From NCBI GenBank assembly GCA_934702355.1, contig CAKUXX010000006.1, forward strand, positions 62,001 through 126,000: a DNA stretch of 64,000 bases, written 5' to 3'. Positions within the stretch are counted from its first letter, which is position 1, and each line of letters begins with the position of its first letter. Shown piece by piece: positions 25,278-33,959 of the stretch. The DNA comes from an uncultured Methanomassiliicoccales archaeon. GTDB lineage: Archaea > Thermoplasmatota > Thermoplasmata > Methanomassiliicoccales > Methanomethylophilaceae. The position numbers and the translations under genes are program-made. The notes below the pieces were generated by a model. The model did not search any database. It saw only the letters and a list, made by a program, of their open reading frames with translations, and was not told where the DNA came from.

Positions 25278-26015
25278 TCAGATCCCCTTCGAAGCTTTGA
25301 CGACGGCCCTGAGCTTGCTGTCGTCCTTGCACTGTTCGATGAGAGTTCCCGTGACGATGATGTCGGCGCCTGCCTTGCGGGCGGCCTCTGCGGCCTCGGG
25401 GGTCCTGATGCCTCCTCCGACGATCAGAGGGATGCTGATCGCTGCTTTCACAGCAGAGATCATCTCCGGGGGCACGGGCGTGTCGGCACCGGATCCGGCC
25501 TCGAGGTAGACCAGGGACATTCCGAAGAGCTCGCATGCGACAGCATACGATATCGCCCTGTCGATCTCGTCATGTTTGATGGGTTTCGCCTTTCCGACCT
25601 CTCCGACCTTCATTCCGGGCTCGACGATGATATATCCCATGGGAATCGTCTCGATTCCGAGCTTCTTGATGTAGGGTGCGGCAAGGGTCTGGGCTCCGAC
25701 GACCCATGTGAGGTCCGTGCTGTTCAGCATGCTCATGAAGAGCAGGGCATCGACGTCCGCGGAAAGTGCGTTGCCGCTTCCGGGGAAGTGGATGGTCGGG
25801 AGTCCCGATGCGGCCTTTATGGCCTTGGACGTCTCGGACAGGTTCTCGTTGGTGACACCGGTGGATCCTCCAATGAAGATCGCATCGGTACCTGCCTCTT
25901 TCATCTGCCTGGCCAATTCTCCGGCCTCTTCGGCAGATTGTTTGTCGGGATCGAGGAGCGCAACATGTAGCGTTCCCTTGGATATCCTGTCCAGGAGGTA
26001 TTCTATCACTGTCAT
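25278..26015 (-). CDS. Geranylgeranylglyceryl-phosphate synthase family protein
   Basis: 245 residues from ATG 26015 (MTVIEYLLDR). The family makes the first archaeal lipid ether bond between sn-glycerol 1-phosphate and geranylgeranyl diphosphate. Motifs of the TIM barrel are clear: HVALLDPDKQS, AIFIGGSTGVT, IHFPGSGNALSADVDALLF, YIIVEPGMKVGEVG, VYLEAGSGADTPVP and PLIVGGGIRTPEAA. A nine-base-longer start at GTG 26024 is possible. The promoter TTTTTATATC is near 26089-26098 on this strand. Confidence 0.92.
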   Translation of the reverse strand: MTVIEYLLDRISKGTLHVALLDPDKQSAEEAGELARQMKEAGTDAIFIGGSTGVTNENLSETSKAIKAASGLPTIHFPGSGNALSADVDALLFMSMLNSTDLTWVVGAQTLAAPYIKKLGIETIPMGYIIVEPGMKVGEVGKAKPIKHDEIDRAISYAVACELFGMSLVYLEAGSGADTPVPPEMISAVKAAISIPLIVGGGIRTPEAAEAARKAGADIIVTGTLIEQCKDDSKLRAVVKASKGI

Positions 26016-26224
26016 GACGATCACTCAGGTCCGTCGCCCGACCAACAATATGCCAGGCGCAGGAGTACTGAGGGTGCCTATGTTGGAACGATATAAAAAC
26101 ATCGTCCATGTCCCTCCGTCGGTCGGAAAACCTTCGAATCGGGATGCGACGGATGCATCCAGTCGTTCGGTCGGCCGAAACGTCGATTCGTCAACGATAA
26201 AAAGCACTTCTGCTATGTGAACCC

Positions 26225-26560
26225 GTGGATTTCCGTCTGATGATAGATTCCGACGAAGGAGAGCCTGTTTCCGGCTGGGATGACATAGGCCGGGCCTTGG
26301 CAGACATAACGTCCAAGAAGGTCGAGTTCGTCGTTCTGTCCAAGGGCGCCGCCGGGGATGAGTTCATACAGGCGGCCCTGTGGAATCCCGGAATGGTGCT
26401 CCGTCCGAGCTATATCATGGAGATCAGCACTCGCGGGCGCTTCTACAGGACGAAGACGAAGGATTTCAACTCGATCTACTCCGCATTCCGCGCGTACTAT
26501 GACGGATGGGATCCCATCGTCAAGAACTGGGACGACGTGACGGACGAATTCTCAGATTGA
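26225..26560 (+). CDS. Conserved-looking protein of unknown function
   Basis: 111 residues from GTG 26225, about 22 bp after a TATA-like ATAAAAA (26198-26204), consistent with a leaderless transcript. It contains a strand-rich core (KKVEFVVLSKGAAGDEFIQA, VLRPSYIMEISTRGRFYR) and a Trp-rich C-terminus (YDGWDPIVKNWDDV). Soluble, acidic, no family recognised. It overlaps the 3' end of the convergent methyltransferase gene by nine bases. Confidence 0.65.
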   Translation: MDFRLMIDSDEGEPVSGWDDIGRALADITSKKVEFVVLSKGAAGDEFIQAALWNPGMVLRPSYIMEISTRGRFYRTKTKDFNSIYSAFRAYYDGWDPIVKNWDDVTDEFSD

Positions 26561-27562
26561 GTTCCTGAACACGTGGTAGTGTCTGGAAAGGGAACCGTGG
26601 ACCCTCTGGAGGTACATGGATTCCAATGTCATCGTGTCGAACGTCTGGGGGTGCGGAAGCACAACTCCCGCTCTTGCGCCGGGCTTCAGGCTCTTGGGGA
26701 TCGATTGTCCGGCACGTGCGTAGATGTCGTCGATGTTCTCTCCGCCCGTCTTTGTCGATCTGCCGTAGGGCGGATCGGTGCATATCGCATCGATGTCCTG
26801 GAACCTGTCCCCGATATCGCCGATGTCAAGCGTGTCGAAGTCTGCGAGCTTCAGACCGTAGAAGTCCATGTTCTCCTGACAGCCGATGACCATCTCCTCG
26901 TCGAAATCGGATGCGATCGCCTTCATGCCCATCTCGGCCGCCTCGATCACTATCCCTCCGGTTCCGCAGAACGGGTCCAGAACGGTGGAACCCCTCTTGG
27001 CACCAGTCAGGTTGATCAGCGCACGTGCGTATTTGGGGTGAAGGGATATGGGCGAGAAGAACGGCCTCTCTCCGACCTTCCTCTTCTCCAGGAGGTCCGT
27101 GTCAGTGACCCTCTGTTCGATGTACAGATGGACGGTGTCGCACATCTGCATCCTGATCATGATGTCCGGCTCGCGGAGGTTCACGTCGTTGTGCTTGGAC
27201 AGTATGCCCCCCATGCGCCTGATCAGGGACTGGGAGTCCAGGTCCCTCATCATGCCTTCGAACCTCTTGCCCCTGATGGCGAAGGTCCCTTCGGGCAGGA
27301 CGACCGATTCCAGTCCGGAGATGTCGTCGGGCGTGTATGTGCCCAGATACCTTCCCATGCTGTGCGTCAGGGCGATACGGTCCGCGATGGCGTCCAGGTA
27401 TCTCTCGTCGAATGAGGCGACCATGTATCCGGGGCCGGTCCTGACGATCTCGAAACCGTCGGTCTCGGCCTCGAGGCATCTCTTGGCCTCTGCCAAGGGC
27501 ATGTCCTTGGACTCGCCTGAAAGCTCGAAGAAGAATTCCTGTGTAGAAGATTGGGGGCTCAC
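26552..27562 (-). CDS. tRNA (guanine-N2)-methyltransferase, archaeal Trm-G10 type
   Basis: 336 residues from GTG 27562 (VSPQSSTQEFFFELSG). The N-terminal part is a THUMP-like RNA-binding region (GYMVASFDERYLDAIADRIA). The C-terminal part is a Rossmann methyltransferase with DPFCGTGGIVIEAAEMGMKA as the SAM loop, SDFDEEMV as the acidic loop and TDPPYGRS as the catalytic (N/D)PPY motif for exocyclic amines. It should methylate G10 of tRNA. A longer open frame runs upstream inside radA and is rejected. It is separated from radA by 14 bases and probably co-transcribed. Confidence 0.9.
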   Translation of the reverse strand: MSPQSSTQEFFFELSGESKDMPLAEAKRCLEAETDGFEIVRTGPGYMVASFDERYLDAIADRIALTHSMGRYLGTYTPDDISGLESVVLPEGTFAIRGKRFEGMMRDLDSQSLIRRMGGILSKHNDVNLREPDIMIRMQMCDTVHLYIEQRVTDTDLLEKRKVGERPFFSPISLHPKYARALINLTGAKRGSTVLDPFCGTGGIVIEAAEMGMKAIASDFDEEMVIGCQENMDFYGLKLADFDTLDIGDIGDRFQDIDAICTDPPYGRSTKTGGENIDDIYARAGQSIPKSLKPGARAGVVLPHPQTFDTMTLESMYLQRVHGSLSRHYHVFRNSI

Positions 27563-27576
27563 GCCCCCATAATTGA

Positions 27577-28518
27577 TCAGTCCTTTATTCCATCTTCGGT
27601 GACCATGAAGACAGCCTCGCCCTCGGGCAGGTTGGGCGAGTCGATGAGTCTTGCGATCCTCTTGCCCGCCTTTCCCTTCCTGAGGTAGATACGGAACGTG
27701 GCGGTGTGTCCCACGATATGTCCTCCGATGGGCCTGGTGGGGTCTCCGAAGAACGCATCCGGCTTCGCCGCGACCTGGTTGGTCACTGCGATGACGGCGT
27801 TGTTGACGGTCGCGAAGTTGAGAAGGTCGTGCATGTGGCGGTTGAGGATCTGCTGCCTCTCGGCCAGGGCACCCCTTCCGACGTACTCCGCCCTGAAGTG
27901 GGATGTGAGGGAATCGACGATGAGGAGCCTGACTTTGCATGTCTGAGCAAGCTCCATGGCCTTGTCCACGAGGAGAACCTGGTGCTGGGAGTTGAACGCC
28001 CTTGCGACATGGATTCTCTTAAGGACCTCGTCCGGGTCCTGTCCGAGGTATGTGGCCATCTGGATGATCCTCTCGGGCCTGAATGTGTTCTCGGTATCGA
28101 TGATGATGACGTCGGAGTCCAGTCCGCCCTGCTCTTCCGGAAGGGTGGCGTTGACGGCCAGCTGGAAGCAGACCTGCGTCTTGCAGCTTCCGAACTCTCC
28201 GAAGAACTCCACGATGGACTGACTCTCCAGTCCTCCGGCCAGGAGCTCGTCGAAAGCCTTGGATCCGGTCGTGAGCTTGGTGACGGCCTTCCTTCTCTCA
28301 AGGATGTCCTCTCCTGTTTCGAATCCGCCTATATCGGCGCAGAGCTTCGCACCCTCGATGATGTCCGATGCCTTCTTCTCCCCTATCTCGCACGTCTCGG
28401 CAAGTTCCTTGGGGGATGCCACGGCAATGGCCATAAGCTCGTTGTATCCTGCTTCGCGGAGCTTCTCCGCGATCGCCGGGCCGACGCCCGGAATGTCTTC
28501 AAGGGTTTTCGTGACCAT
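27577..28518 (-). CDS. radA: DNA repair and recombination protein RadA
   Basis: 313 residues from ATG 28518 (MVTKTLEDIPGVGPAIAEKL), preceded by AGAGGA; upstream codons in the frame are a spurious extension. An N-terminal helix-hairpin-helix domain (residues 5-60) is followed by the recombinase core: Walker A GEFGSCKTQ, Walker B LLIVDSLTSHF, and AVTNQVAAKPDAFFGDPTRP of the C-terminal core. It forms ATP-dependent filaments on single-stranded DNA. The last Gly of the usual GxxxxGKT is Cys here (GSCKTQ), an unusual P-loop. Confidence 0.96.
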   Translation of the reverse strand: MVTKTLEDIPGVGPAIAEKLREAGYNELMAIAVASPKELAETCEIGEKKASDIIEGAKLCADIGGFETGEDILERRKAVTKLTTGSKAFDELLAGGLESQSIVEFFGEFGSCKTQVCFQLAVNATLPEEQGGLDSDVIIIDTENTFRPERIIQMATYLGQDPDEVLKRIHVARAFNSQHQVLLVDKAMELAQTCKVRLLIVDSLTSHFRAEYVGRGALAERQQILNRHMHDLLNFATVNNAVIAVTNQVAAKPDAFFGDPTRPIGGHIVGHTATFRIYLRKGKAGKRIARLIDSPNLPEGEAVFMVTEDGIKD

Positions 28519-28655
28519 CGTCATTCCTCTATGTTGTTTCATGGGGCAGCACGTATATAACCGGAATCGGGGGGTCGCCGAAAACGGCGAAAACCCTGTT
28601 CCGGCCCTGTTCTGCCTATGTTGGGGATGATGGACCGCATCAGATAATAACACTT

Positions 28656-28985
28656 GTGTGTAATGTTTGTAATCTTAGATCCGGCAGGATAATCAACATC
28701 CGCCTGTACAAGAACACGGAGGAATGCGACATCGACGTGAAGGACACCGTGATCGGCAGGATCGTACCGACCGAGAGGGGATTCGACGTGTACATGACGA
28801 CGGAGTGCGCCTACGAGGACAAGGACATCCTGGAGGACGTGGAGGGGGAGATCGTCGATAACCTCGGATACGTGATGAGGTGCGACGGCCACATCCGCGT
28901 GGAATCCGTGTTCCCGAACATACTGGATGCCTACGACTGGGCCGATGAGCTCATCACCGACGATGAATGGTACGAGAGGGGATGA
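28656..28985 (+). CDS. Acidic protein of unknown function
   Basis: 109 residues from GTG 28656. The product is very acidic (DILEDVEGEIVDNLGY, ITDDEWYERG) with a CNVCN pair at the N-terminus. No family is recognised. It is divergent from radA; a possible TATA-like ATAATAAC (28646-28653) is too close to the GTG for a standard start, so a start further in, for example near Ile 14, cannot be excluded. Confidence 0.6.
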   Translation: MCNVCNLRSGRIINIRLYKNTEECDIDVKDTVIGRIVPTERGFDVYMTTECAYEDKDILEDVEGEIVDNLGYVMRCDGHIRVESVFPNILDAYDWADELITDDEWYERG

Positions 28986-29002
28986 GGATGTAAGGTGTTT
29001 TT

Positions 29003-29024
29003 GGATCCATGTCACAATGGATCC
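29003..29024. terminator. Hairpin between convergent genes
   Basis: GGATCCAT (29003-29010) and ATGGATCC (29017-29024) form an eight-bp stem with a six-base loop between two convergent genes. No T run follows on either side. Confidence 0.35.
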
Positions 29025-29106
29025 ATCTTGGTTCCAGGCTTCGTTCGGTCACGGATTCATACGAGGATGACCAGAAGATCAAGTCTGGGAAATCTGATGA
29101 ATTCTC

Positions 29107-30000
29107 TCAGAGTCCATAACGCTCAGGATTTTCCAACGGCACACCGTTAGAATACATTGCAAATCCGCCTATACATGCGATGATCGTCTGTGAATCCTCG
29201 TATGTTCCCTTGTACCACAGATATACGAACACATGGGTCTGTCCGTTCTTCATCGATTTCGTCTGGGCATATCTCGCCGCATCACTATACGAATTGAATT
29301 TCTCGTTTATTCTGGCCTGGTATTGGTGTACCTCTTTCACATCCCCCTTTACATCAACCTTCGCAATAGTTCTATAATTATCATCTCTGACTTTCATCTC
29401 CCCGATTTTCTCTCTGGATGTCGTGGTGTATGATTCTTCATACGTGCCTCCGACCATATATTCTGCGTACCTACGTCCTCTCTGCCCACTGAGGAATTCA
29501 TTTTTTACCTTTTCAACGGAGCTGATGTCCCACAACGGCACCTCGATATTGATTGATTTAAATGCACCGCCACTATAACTCAAACTGTTCTCGATACAGA
29601 TTTTCTTGATCTCCTCGATCACTTCCGACCTTTCTTTTTGTGCAAGATCAGATTTTTGTTTGTCCATCTTCGTTCTCTGATCACCCCCGATACAACCATT
29701 GATCAAACACACGATACAAAAACCGAAGATGATTATCAAGGGTATTCTGTTATCCGGACTGTAGACATAGCCCAATATACACACTACGATACCTATTGTG
29801 GACAACAATCCACTGAAGAATCCATGACGTGTAAACATCAAACCGAATGTTGCCCATATGGGTATCACAATGGTTATTATGTCCATCAATAAATCGTCGG
29901 TTACTAATACCAGAATTAGAGAACTCAATACCGCGAGAGCAACCGCGATAATATCGAGCATACGCTGATTCTTTGATTTCTCTTCCATTTTCACATTCAT
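29107..30000 (-). CDS. Membrane protein of unknown function with soluble C-terminal domain
   Basis: 297 residues from ATG 30000, chosen because GGAGGAGTG precedes it; the longer frame has no ribosome site. Four hydrophobic segments lie within residues 15-120 (LDIIAVALAVLSSLILVLVT and following). The C-terminal 170 residues are soluble, with a charged helix (DLAQKERSEVIEEIKKICIE) and a strand-rich part (GGTYEESYTTTSREKIGEMK). Third positions are more AT-rich than in neighbours, and it borders a broken intron-like element, so it may be an acquired gene. Function unknown. Confidence 0.65.
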   Translation of the reverse strand: MNVKMEEKSKNQRMLDIIAVALAVLSSLILVLVTDDLLMDIITIVIPIWATFGLMFTRHGFFSGLLSTIGIVVCILGYVYSPDNRIPLIIIFGFCIVCLINGCIGGDQRTKMDKQKSDLAQKERSEVIEEIKKICIENSLSYSGGAFKSINIEVPLWDISSVEKVKNEFLSGQRGRRYAEYMVGGTYEESYTTTSREKIGEMKVRDDNYRTIAKVDVKGDVKEVHQYQARINEKFNSYSDAARYAQTKSMKNGQTHVFVYLWYKGTYEDSQTIIACIGGFAMYSNGVPLENPERYGL

Positions 30001-30190
30001 TTTCACTCCTCCGTGAATGGGGATGAATATGACGAATGGCACGGCCACCCGAGTAGCCTCTCTCCAGATCAATCGGGATCCTTCGTCAACAATCCCCATT
30101 CCGGAGTCAGAAGGACAAGTGTGGAACCTTCCTCCCGAACCCCGGAGACAGGTCCCTTTCATCATGAAACGGCGGCCGAAGAATGTTCGA

Positions 30191-30200
30191 CCCCCCCCCC
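30191..30200. repeat. 10-C homopolymer
   Basis: Ten consecutive C upstream of the divergent membrane-protein gene, in non-coding DNA that also holds the intron-like remnant. Confidence 0.95.
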
Positions 30201-30262
30201 TTGCATCACGAGAGGGGAGGGCATAACGCTTCCCTGCCCTGAAACATAAATCTTAATTCTTT

Positions 30263-30660
30263 ATATCTTTATCCTAAGTTGGATGGGTCGCAGAGCCATT
30301 CGCCCATCTTGGAATACACTTGAGTAGTTGAATCATGTTTGGAAGAGGTTTCCTTCATGCATTTCGCTCCGATGATGACTTGAGTACGTCAGCATCCTTT
30401 CGGATTACCCATAGGGCTATCCTGGGCATTGCCCCAGGCATTCGCTTCTTACTCTTTCCTACACCCTCTGGGCCGTTTCTGCTCCTCACGGAGCCGATAC
30501 CGCTTCGCGGAGTCCATAGGGGTTATCCTGTCCACTTTCGAGGAGGATCGGGCGGTTTAGGTGCCGTCTTTGACCCGGGATTATCCATCTGTCCGCCGTT
30601 CAGCTCTCCAGCTTCACGGCCTGAATCCGTACATCCGGCAGTCCCGGTCCAGGATCAGAT
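30263..30660 (-). mobile_element. Structured non-coding segment, probable group II intron remnant
   Basis: No convincing gene covers 30001-30705. Read on the minus strand, 30660 to 30360 has the look of a ribozyme: hairpins capped by short or GNRA-type loops (GCTCC-GTGA-GGAGC, ATCC-GAAA-GGAT, CCGC-GAA-GCGG, CCTGGG-GCAATG-CCCAGG) and unpaired A-rich joins such as AAGAGTAAGAAGCGAATGCC. It is followed at ATG 30358 by a 29-codon frame (MKETSSKHDSTTQ...MGEWLCD) that stops at 30269, which resembles the start of an intron-encoded reverse transcriptase. This suggests domains I-III plus the first codons of the maturase, the rest deleted. It could instead be another large structured RNA. Confidence 0.35.
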
Positions 30661-30663
30661 ATC

Positions 30664-30693
30664 GAAAAAGGAGAGAAGGGCCCCGGAGGGCCC
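30664..30693 (-). terminator. Terminator of the lysine operon
   Basis: GGGCCC (30678-30683) pairs with GGGCCC (30688-30693) over a CGGA loop. On the minus strand it is followed by a pyrimidine tract ending CCTTTTTC, 13 bases after the dapL stop. Confidence 0.6.
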
Positions 30694-30705
30694 AAGATAA
30701 AAGTT

Positions 30706-31869
30706 TCACTCGTAGGAGCCGCGGGCCATCCTCTCGAGGGCTATCTTGATCCTCTCGACAGGTTCGGTCACGGTCATCCTGATGTATCCGTCGGCGCTCT
30801 CGCCGAATCCGGAGCCGGGTGTGACGATGACACCGAGGTCCACCATCTTCTGCGTAAATTCAGCGGAGGACTCTCCGCAGTCGAACCACACGTAGAAGGT
30901 TCCCTTGGGCATGTCCACCTTGTATCCGAGCTTGCGGAGTCCCTCGACGAGGACCTTCCTCCTCTCGGCGTAGATGGCCATGTTATCGGAGATCTCCTTC
31001 GGGGTCTTGCCGTCGTCTCCGTAGAGCTCCAGCGCCCTGATCCCCGCCTTCTGGATGAAGATGGGTGCTCCGGAGTCGATCTGTCCCTTGCACTTGGCGA
31101 GTCCGGCGACGAGGTCGGGGTGTCCGACGGCGAATCCGAGCCTGAACCCGGTCATGTTGAACGTCTTGGAGAAGGATCCGAACTCTATGCAGTTCGGGCC
31201 CGCCTCAAGCGCCGAGGGCGCCTTGTAGCCATCGTAGCACATCTCGGAGTATGCGGCATCGAAGCACAGGATGGTGTTGTTCTCCTGACACCAGGCGTAG
31301 ACCTTCTTCAGGTAGTCCAGGTCGCATGTGGCCCCCGTGGGGTTGTTGGGGTAGTTCAGGTACAGCATCCTGGTGTTCTTGGGGCACTCGTCCAGGTCCA
31401 GGAGCCAGTTGTTCTCGGCCCTCAGGGGGATCTTGACGCAGTTGGCCTCGTTGAAGAGGGTGGCGGCTCCGGAGTACACGGGGTATCCGGGGGAGGGCGC
31501 GATGATCGTCTCGCCCTCGTTCACGAAGGCCTGGGCGATGTTGAAGATACCCTCTTTCGATCCGATGGTGATGCACACCTGGGTGTCGGGGTCGATGTCC
31601 AGTCCGTACCTCTTCTTGTACCATGCGGCGACGGCGCACCTGAGGTCCCTCTCGCCCTTGGACGAGGAGTACTTCTGGTTGTTGTTGATCTTCGCCTCCC
31701 TGCACATCTCCTCGACGATGCAGTCGGGGCAGGGGAGGTCGGGGTCTCCGATCCCGAAGTCTATCATGTCCCACCCGGCGGCCCTCTTCTCTGCGGAGAG
31801 CTGCTCCAGCCTGACGAACAGGTAGGGCGGGATCTTCTGAAGTCTTTCAGCTTGCTCGAAAGTTGTCAT
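30706..31869 (-). CDS. dapL: LL-diaminopimelate aminotransferase-type enzyme
   Basis: 387 residues, a fold-type I PLP aminotransferase. The PLP lysine motif GSFSKTFNMTGFRLGF is at about residues 238-253, and NYPNNPTGATCDL holds the conserved Asn. DapL converts tetrahydrodipicolinate plus glutamate directly to LL-diaminopimelate. The enzyme alone could be any class I aminotransferase, but its place at the end of lrp-dapA-lysC-lysA-dapF, with no dapC, dapD or dapE, makes DapL the natural assignment. Confidence 0.9.
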   Translation of the reverse strand: MTTFEQAERLQKIPPYLFVRLEQLSAEKRAAGWDMIDFGIGDPDLPCPDCIVEEMCREAKINNNQKYSSSKGERDLRCAVAAWYKKRYGLDIDPDTQVCITIGSKEGIFNIAQAFVNEGETIIAPSPGYPVYSGAATLFNEANCVKIPLRAENNWLLDLDECPKNTRMLYLNYPNNPTGATCDLDYLKKVYAWCQENNTILCFDAAYSEMCYDGYKAPSALEAGPNCIEFGSFSKTFNMTGFRLGFAVGHPDLVAGLAKCKGQIDSGAPIFIQKAGIRALELYGDDGKTPKEISDNMAIYAERRKVLVEGLRKLGYKVDMPKGTFYVWFDCGESSAEFTQKMVDLGVIVTPGSGFGESADGYIRMTVTEPVERIKIALERMARGSYE

Positions 31870-31875
31870 ATGTAT

Positions 31876-32703
31876 TCACTCCGTTTCGCCCTGGAAGACC
31901 AGCTTTGCGGGTCCTTCCATGAGCACGTATCTGAGGTCCTTGTCGACCGTGATCCTGAGCCATCCGCCGGGAAGGTGGACGTCGATGGGTTTGTCGAACG
32001 GAACGAGTCCGTTCAGTGCAGCGGCTGTCGTGCTGGCGCATGCGCCGGTGCCGCAGGCGAGGGTCCACGCTGCTCCGCGCTCGTAGACGCGTATCAGTAT
32101 TCTCCCGTCCTCGACCCTGCAGAACTCCACGTTGGTCTTGCGGGGGAAGAAGCTGTGCTTCTCGAGTATGGGTCCGAGTCTGTCTATGGTGGCGTCGTCC
32201 ATCTCGGTGAACGTGATGAAATGGGGGTTGCCCATGGAGACCGCGTTGGCCCTGAAGCTCACGCCGTCCGCCTCGAACGGCTGGTCTATGAACCTTCCGT
32301 CATGGTCTATGGGGACCTGCCTTCCGTCCAGGATGGGAGCTCCCATGTTGATCGTGACGGTGAACACCTCTCCGTCGAGGACCGTGACCGTGGCCTCCAG
32401 ATCGCCGGCCATGGTGTGTACCGTGAACTTCTCCTTGTCCACGATGCCGTTGTCGTAGGCGTACTTGGCGACGCATCTGATGCCGTTGCCGCACATCTCC
32501 GCTTCGGATCCGTCGGCGTTGATGATCCTCATGGTTATGTCGGTGCCCTCGCCCGGAAGGACGTACAGGACCCCGTCGGCGCCGATTCCGAAGTGGCGGT
32601 CGCAGGCGCGTGCGCACCATACCGGGTCGGGCTCCATCATCCCGTCCGTGCCGTCCAGGAGGATGAAGTCGTTTCCGATGCCCTGGTATTTCCAGAATCT
32701 CAT
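31876..32703 (-). CDS. dapF: Diaminopimelate epimerase
   Basis: 275 residues from ATG 32703. The two catalytic cysteines sit in their motifs: MCGNGIRC (about residues 69-76) and ACGTGAC (about 217-223). The N-terminal KYQGIGNDFILLD is characteristic. It racemises LL- to meso-diaminopimelate. Its start overlaps the lysA stop (ATGA-type), and dapL begins six bases after its stop. Confidence 0.95.
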   Translation of the reverse strand: MRFWKYQGIGNDFILLDGTDGMMEPDPVWCARACDRHFGIGADGVLYVLPGEGTDITMRIINADGSEAEMCGNGIRCVAKYAYDNGIVDKEKFTVHTMAGDLEATVTVLDGEVFTVTINMGAPILDGRQVPIDHDGRFIDQPFEADGVSFRANAVSMGNPHFITFTEMDDATIDRLGPILEKHSFFPRKTNVEFCRVEDGRILIRVYERGAAWTLACGTGACASTTAAALNGLVPFDKPIDVHLPGGWLRITVDKDLRYVLMEGPAKLVFQGETE

Positions 32704-33959
32704 CACTGCAGCCTCTCGGGGATGATCTGATGCCTCCACATCTCCTCGATCGTCTCGCGCTCGCGGATGAGGTCGGCCTTTCCGTCGTTGACCAGGACCT
32801 CTGCGCAGAGGGGTCTGGAGTTGTAGTTGCTGGACATGGAGAATCCGTATGCGCCGGCGTTGTAGACGGCGATGATGTCCCCTTCCTTGGGGTCGGGCAG
32901 GACCCTGTCGTGGGCCAGGTAGTCGCCTGACTCGCAGATGGGACCGACGACGTCGTACTTGTCCGTGCAGGCCTTGCCGAACTTGTTGGCCACTGCCACA
33001 TAGTGATACGAATCGTACATGGCGGGCCTGATGAGCGTGTTGAATCCCGCGTCGCATCCGACGTACTTCTTGGTGCCGGCGTCCTTCACGTCGTTGACCC
33101 TGGTGAGCAGGACGGTGCTGTCGCAGATGATGTACCTTCCGGGCTCCAGGATGAGGGTCTTGATGTCGGTCTCCTCCTGGATCATGTCGGTGAGGTTCAT
33201 GGCCAGCTCGTTGACGTCCATCTCATCCTCCTGGGGCTTGTACGGGACGCCGATGCCGCCTCCCATGTCGATGAAGTCCAGGTCGATGCCTATGCCCTTG
33301 ATCTCGTTGACGAGCTCGATGAGGACCTCCATCATGTCCATGAAGGGCTCGACGCTCTGTCCGCCGGATCCGATGTGGGCGTGGATTCCCCTGATGTTGA
33401 ATCCCAGGTCCTTTGCCCTGGCGTATGTGTTGATGACCTCGTCCAGGGGGATTCCGAACTTGGCTCCCTTGGAACCGGTGATGACCTTCGCGCTGTGTCC
33501 GGAGCCGACCCCGGGGGTGATCCTGAACGATACGTCGGAGCACGGGGCGATCTCGGCGAGCCTCTCCATCTCGGAGATGGAATCGAGGTTGATCATAACT
33601 CCCAGGTCGGACACGGCCTTGAGCTCCTCGTTGCTCACGTTCACGCCGGTGTACATGATCCTGTCCGGGGTGTAACCGGCCTTCAGACAGGTCATGACCT
33701 CTCCGATGGACACTGCATCGATCCCGGAGCCTTCCTGCTCCAGGACCTTGAGGATCGCCATGTTGGTGTTCGCCTTGCAGGCGTAGTGGATCTTGGTGTC
33801 CATGTACCTGGAGAACGCTCCGTAGATGTTCCTGTAGTTCTCCCTGAGCCTCTGCTCATCGGTGACATAGACGGGTGTGCCGAACTCGTCGGCGATCTCC
33901 ACGGCGGACTTCCCGCCTATGATCATGACACCGTCCCTGCCTTCGAATTCCCTCATCAT
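32703..33959 (-). CDS. lysA: Diaminopimelate decarboxylase
   Basis: 418 residues. The PLP lysine is in HYACKANTN (about residue 61) and the C-terminal substrate Cys region is CESGDYLAHD; IRGIHAHIGSGGQSVEPF and LEPGRYIICDSTVLL are family motifs. It decarboxylates meso-diaminopimelate to L-lysine, the last step of the pathway. The start overlaps the lysC stop by four bases (33956-33959), so the two are translationally coupled. Confidence 0.96.
   Translation of the reverse strand: MMREFEGRDGVMIIGGKSAVEIADEFGTPVYVTDEQRLRENYRNIYGAFSRYMDTKIHYACKANTNMAILKVLEQEGSGIDAVSIGEVMTCLKAGYTPDRIMYTGVNVSNEELKAVSDLGVMINLDSISEMERLAEIAPCSDVSFRITPGVGSGHSAKVITGSKGAKFGIPLDEVINTYARAKDLGFNIRGIHAHIGSGGQSVEPFMDMMEVLIELVNEIKGIGIDLDFIDMGGGIGVPYKPQEDEMDVNELAMNLTDMIQEETDIKTLILEPGRYIICDSTVLLTRVNDVKDAGTKKYVGCDAGFNTLIRPAMYDSYHYVAVANKFGKACTDKYDVVGPICESGDYLAHDRVLPDPKEGDIIAVYNAGAYGFSMSSNYNSRPLCAEVLVNDGKADLIRERETIEEMWRHQIIPERLQ

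Noticed and set aside
30263..30660. RNase P RNA or SRP RNA
   Set aside because: The conserved GGAAAGUCC and ACAGAAA elements of RNase P and the GGUCAGGUCCGGAAG-type SRP loop were not found.
30335..30700. 121-codon plus-strand frame in the 30.3-30.7 kb gap
   Set aside because: No ribosome site, Pro/Ser/Phe-rich sequence and the segment looks like structured RNA on the other strand.
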